Shown: positions 27,181 through 35,057 of the stretch, in pieces
How positions within the stretch are numbered: the stretch's first letter is position 1
How the letters are laid out: each line of letters opens with the position of its first letter
Source: Flavobacteriaceae bacterium
Lineage (GTDB): Bacteria; Bacteroidota; Bacteroidia; Flavobacteriales; Flavobacteriaceae
Direction of reading: 5' to 3'
Assembly: GCA_021648265.1 (NCBI GenBank)
Contig: JAKITD010000020.1
Span: forward strand, 1 to 40,437
Length of the DNA stretch: 40,437 nucleotides
Translations under genes and position numbers: made by a program
Notes under the pieces: model-generated
Database searches by the model: none
Seen by the model: the letters and a program-made list of their open reading frames with translations, nothing else
Told to the model about the DNA's origin: nothing

Positions 27181-27218
27181 AAAAAAGTCGTTCAACTACC
27201 GTTAAACGACTTTTTTAT
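27180..27218 (-). terminator. Terminator of the glutamine synthetase gene
   Basis: The arms aaaaaagtcgtt (27181-27192) and aacgactttttt (27205-27216) are perfectly complementary. Its position directly after the glnN stop fits minus-strand transcription. Confidence 0.9.
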
Positions 27219-27242
27219 CAATACGTTAAAGTTTTGTTAATT

Positions 27243-29429
27243 TTATTTAATAATTAGCATTTCTCGATATTTAGTTAAGGGCCATAACTCATCATCAACT
27301 AACAACTCTAATTTATCACAATGATACCTTATGATATCAAAATATGGCTTAACATTATCACAATAAGCAATAGCAAGTTTTTCTGATGAACTAATCTTAT
27401 TTGCTTTTTTCCGTTCGTCGATCATATCGGTAATTCCTAGATTTATCTTTTCTATATGTTCCGAGATCTTCTCAATCAACTTCATTTGTTCCTTGGACAA
27501 CTTCTTAAATTCCTTGCCGTAGATATCTTTTAAACCTTGTACATTTTTAATTAAAATATTCTGATATTTAATTGCGGTCGGTATAATGTGATTTCTAGCG
27601 ATATCTCCTAAAACTCTTCCTTCAATCTGAATTCGTAAAGCATATTCTTCTATTTTAATTTCATAACGAGCTTCTATTTCTACTCTATTCATAATCTGAA
27701 GCTCTTCATATAATGCAATTGTTTTTTCTGAAACTTTAGCTTTTAAAGCTTCTGGAGTACTTTTATGATTACTAAGCCCTCTTTTTTTAGCTTCTTTTTC
27801 CCAAGCTTCTCCATAACCATCTCCTTCAAATCGAATTCGCTTAGAATCTTTAACATATTCTCTAAGAACATTAAAAATGGCATCGTCCTTCTTCATTCCT
27901 TTATTCTTCACAAGAGCATCTACGCTTTTCTTGAATTCTATAAGCTGTTTTGCTACTATAGAATTTAATACTGTCATTGGTGTAGCACAGTTTGCTGTAG
28001 AACCAACTGCTCTAAATTCAAATTTATTACCCGTAAAAGCAAAGGGTGAAGTACGGTTTCTATCTGTATTATCCAAAAGTATTTCTGGGATTTTTCCTAC
28101 CACGTTTAACTTGAGTTCCGTCTTTTCTTCTGGAGATAATTTTCCGTTGGTAACTTTCTCTAGTTCATCTAAAGATTTTGTAAGTTGTGAACCAATAAAC
28201 ACTGAAATAATTGCAGGTGGCGCTTCGTTTGCTCCTAAACGATGATCGTTATTAGCACTCGCGATTGAAGAACGTAATAATTCTTCATACTCGTTTACTG
28301 CTTTTATGGTATTAATAAAAAAGGTTAAAAACTGAAGGTTACGCTTCGGTGTTTTTCCTGGGCTTAATAAATTAATTCCTGTATTGGTGCTTAATGACCA
28401 GTTGTTATGTTTTCCACTTCCGTTAATTCCTTTGAATGGTTTTTCGTGAAACAATACTTTAAACTGATGTCTATCGGCAACTTTCGCCATAATATCCATT
28501 AATAGGGAATTATGATCTACGGCTAAATTTGCTTCTTCAAAAATAGGTGCTAATTCAAACTGATTTGGTGCCACTTCATTATGTCGCGTTTTTACTGGAA
28601 TACCTAAATACATACATTCGGTTTCCAAATCACGCATATAATCTAAAGCTCTTGACGGAATAGATCCAAAATAATGATCGTCTAATTGTTGTCCTTTTGC
28701 AGATGCATGACCTAATAATGTTCTTCCTGTTAATAAAATATCGGGTCTTGAAGACGCTAATGCTTTATCAATTAAAAAATATTCTTGCTCCCAACCTAAA
28801 GTTGCAATGGTTTTTGTGACATTTTTATCAAAATATTTTGCTACGGAAGTTGCCGCAGTATCTAATACTTGTAACGATCTTAATAAAGGTGTTTTATTAT
28901 CTAATGCTTCGCCTGTGTAGGCGACAAATACTGTTGGAATACAAAGTGTGGTTCCGTAAATAAATGCAGGTGATGTAGGATCCCAAGCTGTATATCCTCT
29001 TGCTTCAAATGTGTTTCTAATTCCTCCGTTCGGGAAACTAGACGCATCTGGTTCTTGTTGTACTAATTGTCCTCCTCCAAATTTTTCGATTGCTTGTCCG
29101 TCGTCTGTAGTTTCAAAAAAGGCATCGTGTTTTTCGGCAGTTGATCCTGTTAAGGGCTGAAACCAATGTGTATAATGTGTTGCTCCTTTTGAAAGTGCCC
29201 ATTCTTTCATCCCTAATGAAATCTGATCAGCTATTCTTCTATCAATTTTAATACCGTATTGCGTAGCGTTTATTACACTTTCATAAGGTTCTTTTGTAAG
29301 GTACTGTCGCATTGAAGCTTCATTAAAAACGTTTTGTCCAAATATTGCTGAACGTCTTTGTGATTCATCTACAGGTACTCTAGGTCGATTTAATGTTTCT
29401 TTAATTGCTTGAAATCTTAGGGTTGACAT
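27243..29429 (-). CDS. glnN: Glutamine synthetase type III (GlnN)
   Basis: A 728-aa enzyme that joins ammonia to glutamate at the cost of ATP. Length and sequence are those of the dodecameric GSIII group frequent in Bacteroidota, far longer than GSI. Diagnostic segments: THYTHWFQPLTGSTAEKHD, EKFGGGQLVQQEPDASSFPN, the active-site ETECMYLGIPVKTRHNEVAP, NQFELAPIFEEAN, and the ATP-binding PFKGINGSGKHNNWS. The C-terminal 170 residues are helical. A -7 box TATTTTTG (minus strand, 29462-29469) lies about 35 bases before the start. A terminator follows the stop, so it is monocistronic. Confidence 0.96.
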   Translation of the reverse strand: MSTLRFQAIKETLNRPRVPVDESQRRSAIFGQNVFNEASMRQYLTKEPYESVINATQYGIKIDRRIADQISLGMKEWALSKGATHYTHWFQPLTGSTAEKHDAFFETTDDGQAIEKFGGGQLVQQEPDASSFPNGGIRNTFEARGYTAWDPTSPAFIYGTTLCIPTVFVAYTGEALDNKTPLLRSLQVLDTAATSVAKYFDKNVTKTIATLGWEQEYFLIDKALASSRPDILLTGRTLLGHASAKGQQLDDHYFGSIPSRALDYMRDLETECMYLGIPVKTRHNEVAPNQFELAPIFEEANLAVDHNSLLMDIMAKVADRHQFKVLFHEKPFKGINGSGKHNNWSLSTNTGINLLSPGKTPKRNLQFLTFFINTIKAVNEYEELLRSSIASANNDHRLGANEAPPAIISVFIGSQLTKSLDELEKVTNGKLSPEEKTELKLNVVGKIPEILLDNTDRNRTSPFAFTGNKFEFRAVGSTANCATPMTVLNSIVAKQLIEFKKSVDALVKNKGMKKDDAIFNVLREYVKDSKRIRFEGDGYGEAWEKEAKKRGLSNHKSTPEALKAKVSEKTIALYEELQIMNRVEIEARYEIKIEEYALRIQIEGRVLGDIARNHIIPTAIKYQNILIKNVQGLKDIYGKEFKKLSKEQMKLIEKISEHIEKINLGITDMIDERKKANKISSSEKLAIAYCDNVKPYFDIIRYHCDKLELLVDDELWPLTKYREMLIIK

Positions 29430-29566
29430 GATTAAAATTTTATTTACACATTAATATTGTGCAAAAATAACTTAATTTTTGTTTGACCCCTTATTTATTG
29501 AAGTAAATTTGTAATAAATGCCAATATATTTATCAACACCCCCAATTTTTAAACAATAAAGTGCGT

Positions 29567-30532
29567 TTAATTGTAATTTAAGAAAACTAACCCCATAAAA
29601 ATGGCATAGGCTACAAACAGAATAATACCTTTATAACGGGTTAAAACAAATTTCTTTGGTAAGAATGCCAAAACCAAAATGGCAGCAGCGAAACCAATCA
29701 TCCACAACACATCGTTTAATACTAATGATATACCAGAATCCAGTACTGAAATAGGATGAATAAAGGCAGTAATTCCGATAACTGAAGCAATATTAAATAT
29801 ATTAGATCCAATTATATTTCCTATTAACAAAGCTTTTTCTCCTTTCAACGCAGCTACTACCGATGCTGCCAATTCTGGTACGCTTGTGCCGATTGCAATC
29901 ATTGTAATGGCTATTATGCGATTACTAACTCCAAAATTTTCGGCAATATTTACGGCTCCTTTAACCAATAATTCGCTTCCGCCCCATAAGGCTCCTCCTC
30001 CAATTACCAACCAAATAGCGATTTTAAAATTTGAAGTAATAATTTCTGAAATTTCTGGATTATTATTTGATTTAATAATTTTTCGGTTTTTCTGTGCTTT
30101 TCTTATTAAAACCCATAAATAAACCGTCAAGACCAATAGTAACCCTATACCCTCTATCCTATTTATACCATCACCAAATAGTAATAAAAAATACAAGCCA
30201 ACAGAAAGCAACATCATTACTGGCCAATTAAATTTATAAAAATCACGATCAAGAAAAAGTGGAGAAATAATGGTTGTAACCCCAAGAACCAAACCTATAT
30301 TTGCAATGTTTGAACCTATTACATTCCCCAAAGCAATATATGGATAGCCATCAAAAGCCGCTTGTACACTAACAAATAATTCGGGTGCTGAAGTAGCAAA
30401 TGAGACAACTGTTAAACCTATTATCATCTTTGATAAATGAAATTTTAACGAAATTGCCACCGAGGACCGCACTAAAAACTCTCCTCCTACTACCAATAAA
30501 ACCAAACCAGAAAGAATGAAAACTATATCCAT
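29567..30532 (-). CDS. Calcium/sodium antiporter, CaCA family (YrbG-like)
   Basis: A 321-aa inner-membrane protein with about ten hydrophobic segments in two inverted halves. Each half has the two CaCA alpha-repeat motifs: FATSAPELFVSVQAA plus GNVIGSNIANIGLVLG in the first, and IGTSVPELAASVVAA plus GNIIGSNIFNIASVIG in the second. The paired Glu and Asn residues bind the cation. A basic loop (RKAQKNRKIIKSNN) separates the halves. Exchange of Ca2+ for Na+ is the family function, though H+ coupling cannot be excluded. It is a single gene divergent from the small gene at 30599. Confidence 0.92.
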   Translation of the reverse strand: MDIVFILSGLVLLVVGGEFLVRSSVAISLKFHLSKMIIGLTVVSFATSAPELFVSVQAAFDGYPYIALGNVIGSNIANIGLVLGVTTIISPLFLDRDFYKFNWPVMMLLSVGLYFLLLFGDGINRIEGIGLLLVLTVYLWVLIRKAQKNRKIIKSNNNPEISEIITSNFKIAIWLVIGGGALWGGSELLVKGAVNIAENFGVSNRIIAITMIAIGTSVPELAASVVAALKGEKALLIGNIIGSNIFNIASVIGITAFIHPISVLDSGISLVLNDVLWMIGFAAAILVLAFLPKKFVLTRYKGIILFVAYAIFMGLVFLNYN

Positions 30533-30598
30533 TTACTATTAATTATTAGGTTGCGAAGATACTAAAATACATTCCTTTATATCTCTTATATTTGAAGT

Positions 30599-30751
30599 AT
30601 GAAAAAATCATTATTTAGAGTATTAGCCAAACTCAATAAAGCAATCCTCCCAAGTTTTACTAAACAAGGTGTTGATCTTGCGACTACAACAAAATGGCAA
30701 ATAGCATTGTTTGGGTATCGATTATGGATTACGAAAAGAGCTTTAGATTAA
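30599..30751 (+). CDS. Small conserved basic protein (50 aa)
   Basis: ATG at 30599 to TAA at 30751 encodes a 50-aa protein beginning MKKSLFRVLAKLNKAILP and ending LWITKRALD. It has a basic N-terminus and a possible hydrophobic helix (WQIALFGYRLWI). Short proteins of this pattern recur in Flavobacteriaceae, sometimes labelled SsrA-binding protein without good reason; it has no SmpB features. TATATTTG at 30587-30594 is a perfect -7 box only five bases from the ATG, which would make the message nearly leaderless. Confidence 0.65.
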   Translation: MKKSLFRVLAKLNKAILPSFTKQGVDLATTTKWQIALFGYRLWITKRALD

Positions 30752-30776
30752 AAACTAATTTTTTATTAAAACTATC

Positions 30777-30807
30777 TTTGCCAAATCCTTAAAAAGAAAT
30801 ATATTTG
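30777..30807 (+). promoter_or_regulatory. Textbook promoter of the tRNA-Arg unit
   Basis: TTTG at 30777-30780, a 19-base spacer and TATATTTG at 30800-30807 match the Bacteroidota consensus exactly. Transcription should begin near 30814, upstream of both the tRNA-like remnant and tRNA-Arg. Confidence 0.85.
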
Positions 30808-30825
30808 CAGCCCATTAAAAAAACC

Positions 30826-30878
30826 TTTCGGCGTATCGGGAGAATAACGCATCTGACTTTAATACAGATAGGAAAATA
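30826..30878 (+). pseudogene. tRNA-like remnant upstream of tRNA-Arg
   Basis: gcgt/acgc with a loop containing GGG resembles a D-arm, and atctg/cagat around actttaata resembles an anticodon arm close to that of a tRNA-Lys (CUUUUAA-type loop). No T-arm or matching acceptor stem can be found. It lies inside the leader of the tRNA-Arg transcript. Chance resemblance is possible. Confidence 0.35.
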
Positions 30879-30886
30879 TTAAAATC

Positions 30887-30960
30887 GGCCTCGTGGCGCA
30901 ACTGAATAGCGCACTTGATTACGGCTCAAGAGGTTACAAGTTTGAATCTTGTCGAGGTCA
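30887..30960 (+). tRNA. tRNA-Arg (anticodon ACG)
   Basis: The acceptor strands ggcctcg and cgaggtc pair with one G-T. The D-stem is gcgc/gcgc; the anticodon stem cttga/tcaag encloses ttacggc, with ACG at positions 34-36, to be read as ICG. The T-stem is acaag/cttgt with loop tttgaat. The CCA end is not encoded. It has its own promoter and terminator. Confidence 0.95.
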
Positions 30961-30965
30961 CTATA

Positions 30966-31008
30966 GAAAACCTAATTACTTTTAAAATAAGTAGTTAGGT
31001 TTTTTTTG
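30966..31008 (+). terminator. Terminator of the tRNA-Arg unit
   Basis: The arms aacctaattactt and aagtagttaggtt pair with one mismatch and are followed by eight T, a few bases after the tRNA 3' end. Confidence 0.88.
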
Positions 31009-31141
31009 TACTTGTATTTGTCAATTTTATTAATTTATATACAATAAATTACATTTGCTCATTAAATTTACCCTCTTTTAATTCAAGAAATCAATTCTGT
31101 TTTTTTATCTTGTACGTTTCCCTAATTAATTATTAAAATAT

Positions 31142-31708
31142 ATGCACTTATTCTTCGACACCGAAACAACGGGACTTCCAAAAAATTGGAAAGCCCCAGT
31201 AACCGATCTTAATAACTGGCCTAGAATGATACAAATAGGCTGGATATTATCAGACAATGGCAATCGTATCGATACTGGGAATTTTATCATTAAACCCGAA
31301 AATTTCACAATCCCTTTTGAAGCTTCAAAAGTTCACGGTATCACAACCGAAAAAGCAATTGCTGAAGGAGTAGATTTAGAAAACCTACTTCGTAAATTCA
31401 ATAATCTAATAGCGCAATCAAATTTTATAGTTGCACATAATATTGACTTCGATAAAATGATTTTAGGAGCAGAATTATTACGTAAAAACGTTGCAAGTAA
31501 TTTTCAAAGAACACCGAAAATATGCACGATGAAATCTGCGACCAACTATTGTCAAATTCCTGGAAATTACGGCTATAAATGGCCTACGCTGTCTGAGTTA
31601 CATATAAAATTATTTGGTAAAAATTTTGAAGGAGCTCACGATGCCTTTGCAGATATTGAAGCTACAGAAAAATGCTTTTGGGAATTAAAAAGACGTGGAG
31701 TACTTTAA
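31142..31708 (+). CDS. DEDDh 3'-5' exonuclease (DnaQ-like)
   Basis: A 188-aa exonuclease of the RNase T/DnaQ superfamily. The three motifs with the metal-binding acidic residues are all visible: FFDTETTGLP (ExoI, residues 4-13), AHNIDFDKMIL (ExoII, about 99-109) and HDAFADIEATEKCF (ExoIII, about 162-175, giving the DEDDh histidine). No polymerase or GIY-YIG domain is attached, so it is a stand-alone enzyme for DNA or RNA 3'-end trimming; the substrate cannot be decided. It is convergent with clpS across 26 bp. Confidence 0.9.
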   Translation: MHLFFDTETTGLPKNWKAPVTDLNNWPRMIQIGWILSDNGNRIDTGNFIIKPENFTIPFEASKVHGITTEKAIAEGVDLENLLRKFNNLIAQSNFIVAHNIDFDKMILGAELLRKNVASNFQRTPKICTMKSATNYCQIPGNYGYKWPTLSELHIKLFGKNFEGAHDAFADIEATEKCFWELKRRGVL

Positions 31709-31734
31709 ATAAATTTTACAACTCCACCTATTAA

Positions 31735-32010
31735 TTACACAATCTCAGCACTCAAATCCGCCTGAAGCAACATCGTACATTGCGGCTTTAATTCCTCATA
31801 AGAACCTGTTTTAACAGTACACTTTCCTTTGTAATGAATAATAATGGAACATTGCTCTGCTTGCTCTGGAGTATGGTCGCAAGCATAAATTAGAGTATCT
31901 ATAACGTGATCAAATGTATTTACATCGTCGTTAAATACCACTATTTGGTGTTCTGTATTTTCTTGTACAGCAACATCGGTTTCTTCTTGTATTTTTTCTT
32001 TGGTGCTCAT
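31735..32010 (-). CDS. clpS: ATP-dependent Clp protease adaptor ClpS
   Basis: A 91-aa adaptor counted from the ATG at 32008-32010; an in-frame ATG at 32025 would add five residues. ClpS binds proteins with N-end-rule residues and passes them to the Clp unfoldase. The core is present: IVVFNDDVNTFDHVIDTLIY with the NDD turn, then QCSIIIHYKGKCTVKTGSYEELKPQCTMLLQADLSAEI. The acidic N-terminal extension is the unstructured tail that enters the unfoldase. The gene is downstream of prmA and tpiA in an order common in Flavobacteriaceae. Confidence 0.92.
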   Translation of the reverse strand: MSTKEKIQEETDVAVQENTEHQIVVFNDDVNTFDHVIDTLIYACDHTPEQAEQCSIIIHYKGKCTVKTGSYEELKPQCTMLLQADLSAEIV

Positions 32011-32201
32011 AATAAAATTAGACACGGATTTTACGAATTTTCACTAATTAATAGAAACTGCTGATTTTATACTCAAATTTCATTAGTTATCACGAATTGC
32101 AAAACAAATATATAAAATCCTTTAGATTGTTTTTTTTTTAATAACAAAAAGCTTCTAAATAGTACTACACAAGTCATAAGTCGTAAATCCTAAATCCTAA
32201 A

Positions 32202-33035
32202 TCATTTAATAAACTTAGCTGCGATCCAATTATTACGTTCTCTATTCTCAACGAATGTAAGCCCAAATTTATTGCAAGTTTCCGTAATTAACGGAAGGTC
32301 TTCTTTATAAAATCCACTTACATACAACTCGCCATTTTCTTTTATTGCTTCGGAATAGATTTCCATATCTTGAAGTAAAATATTCCGATTGATATTTGCG
32401 ATTAAGACATCGTATTTTTTGCCCTCTAAAAAGGAAGCAACTCCTTGATACACCGAAATATTTGAACAATGATTACGCTCAACATTCTCCACAGAATTTT
32501 CAAAACACCATTCGTCAATATCAACGGCATCTATTTTTGAAGCACCACGCATTTCGGTTAAAATTGCCAAAACTGCGGTTCCGCAACCCATATCCATCAC
32601 TGTTTTATCTTTATAATCGTTTTCCAAAATAAACTGAAGCATCATAAAAGTAGTTTCGTGATGTCCTGTTCCAAACGACATTTTAGGCTCGATAATAATT
32701 TCGTATTTCACATTGAATGGTTTATGAAACGGTGCACGTAAGGCACAAACATCATTTACTTCAATAGGTTGGAAATTTTTCTCCCATTCTGAGTTCCAAT
32801 TTACTTGAGGAATTTCGGTAACCGTAAATTCAATTTTAAATTCGTTTGAGTTTAAAACCTGAATATTTTTAACTGCTTCTTTATCTAGTTCTTCTTTCTG
32901 AACATAAGCCTTTACTCCCGTTTCAGTTTCCACAAAACTTTCAAAATTGACAGCTCCTAATTGAGCAATTAATATTTCGGAAGCTGGTTGAAGCGGTGAA
33001 ATGGTGAAATTGTATTCTATATAAATTTGTGACAT
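32202..33035 (-). CDS. prmA: Ribosomal protein L11 methyltransferase
   Basis: A 277-aa class I SAM-dependent enzyme that trimethylates L11. The N-terminal 110 residues form the L11-binding domain. The SAM-binding motif VMDMGCGTAVLAILTEMRGA is at about 149-168, followed by DAVDIDEWCFENSVENVERN and the catalytic-region segment DVLIANINRNILL. GTGHHETT is the conserved loop before motif I. The start codon lies one base after the tpiA stop, so the two genes form an operon. Confidence 0.94.
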   Translation of the reverse strand: MSQIYIEYNFTISPLQPASEILIAQLGAVNFESFVETETGVKAYVQKEELDKEAVKNIQVLNSNEFKIEFTVTEIPQVNWNSEWEKNFQPIEVNDVCALRAPFHKPFNVKYEIIIEPKMSFGTGHHETTFMMLQFILENDYKDKTVMDMGCGTAVLAILTEMRGASKIDAVDIDEWCFENSVENVERNHCSNISVYQGVASFLEGKKYDVLIANINRNILLQDMEIYSEAIKENGELYVSGFYKEDLPLITETCNKFGLTFVENRERNNWIAAKFIK

Positions 33036-33036
33036 T

Positions 33037-33798
33037 TTAAAACGCGTTTACAATCGCCATAAAACTTTCGGCATCTAAAGCAGCACCGCCAATTAAACCT
33101 CCATCTACGTCTGGATTGCTAAAAATTTCTTTAGCATTTGCAGGTTTTACACTCCCTCCATAAAGAATGGAAACGTTTTCTGAAACTGATTCTCCGTATT
33201 TTGAAGCAACTAGATTTCTAATAAAAGCGTGCATTTCTTGGGCTTGTTCTGGCGAAGCAGTTTCTCCTGTACCAATTGCCCAAACGGGTTCGTAAGCTAA
33301 AACTATGGATTTCCAACTTTCAGCTTCTAAATGAAACAAGGCGTTTTTTATCTGACCTTCTACCACATTAAAATGATTTTCAGAGTTTCGATCTTCTAAT
33401 TTTTCGCCAAAACAAAAAACGATTCGCATATTATTTTCTAATGCAGCATCCACTTTTTGTTTTAAAATAGCATCGTCTTCATTAAAATATTCTCTACGTT
33501 CGCTATGTCCTAAAATAACAGTAGAAACTCCAATACTTTTTAACATTCCTGCTGAAATTTCACCAGTATAAGCACCATTTTCTGCAAAGTGCATATTTTG
33601 TGCAATGACTTCAATATCGCTTTCTTTTAATAATTTTGAAGCTTCCATTAAATTAGTAAACGTAGGTGCAATCATCATTTCTGCTCCCGAAACATCGGGA
33701 CGAGTTTTTACTTGACTTTCTAATTCTGAAATCAACGTTTTAGTTGCTGCTAAATCGTTGTTCATTTTCCAATTTCCTGCTACTATATTTTTTCTCAT
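33037..33798 (-). CDS. tpiA: Triosephosphate isomerase
   Basis: A 253-aa glycolytic enzyme interconverting dihydroxyacetone phosphate and glyceraldehyde 3-phosphate. All catalytic parts are present: GNWKMN with the active-site Lys, ILGHSERREYF with the electrophilic His, VLAYEPVWAIGTGETASP with the catalytic Glu and the closing loop, and ILYGGSVKPANAKEIF for phosphate binding. Length is standard. It is followed without a gap by prmA and preceded by a repeat-rich interval. Confidence 0.97.
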   Translation of the reverse strand: MRKNIVAGNWKMNNDLAATKTLISELESQVKTRPDVSGAEMMIAPTFTNLMEASKLLKESDIEVIAQNMHFAENGAYTGEISAGMLKSIGVSTVILGHSERREYFNEDDAILKQKVDAALENNMRIVFCFGEKLEDRNSENHFNVVEGQIKNALFHLEAESWKSIVLAYEPVWAIGTGETASPEQAQEMHAFIRNLVASKYGESVSENVSILYGGSVKPANAKEIFSNPDVDGGLIGGAALDAESFMAIVNAF

Positions 33799-33806
33799 AT
33801 TATACC

Positions 33807-33904
33807 TGTATTTCGACTTCGCTCAATATAAACTACAGCAGAGGTCTTATTTAATTAAACTACATTCCTTGTATTTCGACTCCGTTCAATATAAACTTCG
33901 GCAG
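33807..33904. repeat. Imperfect 35-bp direct repeat pair
   Basis: Two copies (33807-33841 and 33870-33904) share tgtatttcgact, tcaatataaact and gcag blocks with four mismatches in 35 bases. They begin 63 bases apart and lie in the tpiA upstream gap. They resemble a dispersed intergenic repeat, not coding sequence. Confidence 0.7.
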
Positions 33905-33914
33905 GAACCTTATA

Positions 33915-33941
33915 CCTACAAGGTTTTTAAAACCTTGTAGG
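33915..33941. repeat. Dispersed palindromic hairpin, copy 2
   Basis: The arms cctacaaggtttt and aaaaccttgtagg form a perfect hairpin. The sequence is nearly identical to the palindrome at 7879-7905, 26 kb away. It follows the ABC permease gene on the minus strand and might also stop its transcription. Confidence 0.7.
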
Positions 33942-33983
33942 AGGATTCATTATTCTGTTGACTGCCTTACTCAAAACTGCCAA

Positions 33984-35057
33984 CTAACTCCGTATCTTCG
34001 GATCCAACCACCCATAAATCATATCTACAAAAATATTAATAATTATAAATAAGGAGGCTATTACAATAACTGCTCCCATAATTACGGGTAAATCTAAGGT
34101 ATTTAAAGCATCTACTATTTCTTTTCCAAGGCCGTTCCAACCAAAAATATATTCAACAAATACCGCTCCTGCTAACATAGATGCAAACCATCCAGAAATT
34201 GCTGTAACCACCGGATTCATTGCGTTTTTCAAGGCATGTTTTCTTATAATGGTAAAGAGCTTTAATCCTTTTGCTTTGGCAGTTCTTATATAATCTGTGG
34301 ACATAACTTCCAGTAAAGAGTTTCGCATTAACTGACTCACAACCGCCAAGGGTCTAATTCCTAAAACGATGGCAGGTAAAATTAAATTTTTCCATTGAAT
34401 GTACTTCCCTTCGCCAAAATCATCTACTTCGTACAAGCTCCCTGTCATATTTAAACCTGTGTATTCGTGTAATAAAAAACCGAATAGCCAAGCAAAAATA
34501 ATCGCACTAAAAAACGACGGAACACTCATCCCAAAAGTACTAATTAATTGAATGATTTTATCCAACCAGCTGTCTTTATACATTGCTGAAATTATTCCCA
34601 AAAAAACTCCTAAAACCATCGCAATCGTAATTGCCGAAACTGCTAAAACAAAAGTATTTGGTAGGGTTTCAGAAATAACTGAACTTACTTTTTTTCCGTT
34701 CTTCTGAAAGGATTCTCGTAAATAAGGAGCTTTTATGACCACCTCGGTATTTCCAACTGAAAACAAATTGGTAGCATTGTATTTTTTTTCAGAAAGGAAG
34801 GTATAATCATTTTCATTTTTGCTATGAAATGACAAAGGTGATAAATCGTTTAAATAGTAAAAATATTGCTTTCCAAGGGGTTGATCGAAGCCGTATTTCT
34901 TTTTAACAATCGCCACCTGTTCAGCGGTTTCATTTTGCCCCAACATCATACGAGCTGGATCTCCTGGAAGAATATTAAACAATAAAAATATAACGGTTAT
35001 TACTCCAAAAAGCGTCAATAAAGCATAACCTATTTTTTGAAGTAAATAACTGAGCAT
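33984..35057 (-). CDS. ABC transporter permease, DppB/OppB family
   Basis: A 357-aa inner-membrane permease of the peptide/nickel importer type. The N-terminus (MLSYLLQKIGYALLTLFGVI, then FNILPGDPARMMLGQ) is typical. Residues 45-130 are a periplasmic insert, and about five more membrane segments follow. The coupling-helix motif is DYIRTAKAKGL, where the ATPase docks. No partner permease, ATPase or binding protein lies nearby, so the partners are encoded elsewhere. It abuts the upstream BT_3928-type gene with no intervening base, which suggests co-transcription with it. Confidence 0.9.
   Translation of the reverse strand: MLSYLLQKIGYALLTLFGVITVIFLLFNILPGDPARMMLGQNETAEQVAIVKKKYGFDQPLGKQYFYYLNDLSPLSFHSKNENDYTFLSEKKYNATNLFSVGNTEVVIKAPYLRESFQKNGKKVSSVISETLPNTFVLAVSAITIAMVLGVFLGIISAMYKDSWLDKIIQLISTFGMSVPSFFSAIIFAWLFGFLLHEYTGLNMTGSLYEVDDFGEGKYIQWKNLILPAIVLGIRPLAVVSQLMRNSLLEVMSTDYIRTAKAKGLKLFTIIRKHALKNAMNPVVTAISGWFASMLAGAVFVEYIFGWNGLGKEIVDALNTLDLPVIMGAVIVIASLFIIINIFVDMIYGWLDPKIRS

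Noticed and set aside
27019..27240. Plus-strand open frame of 73 codons between the curli and glnN genes
   Set aside because: It runs through the glnN terminator, matches no family and has no plausible ribosome-binding site.
27877..28245. Plus-strand open frame of 122 codons
   Set aside because: It is antisense to the conserved part of glutamine synthetase III.
33807..33941. CRISPR array
   Set aside because: Only two imperfect direct repeats with one spacer-like interval exist, there are no cas genes nearby, and the repeat looks like a dispersed intergenic unit.
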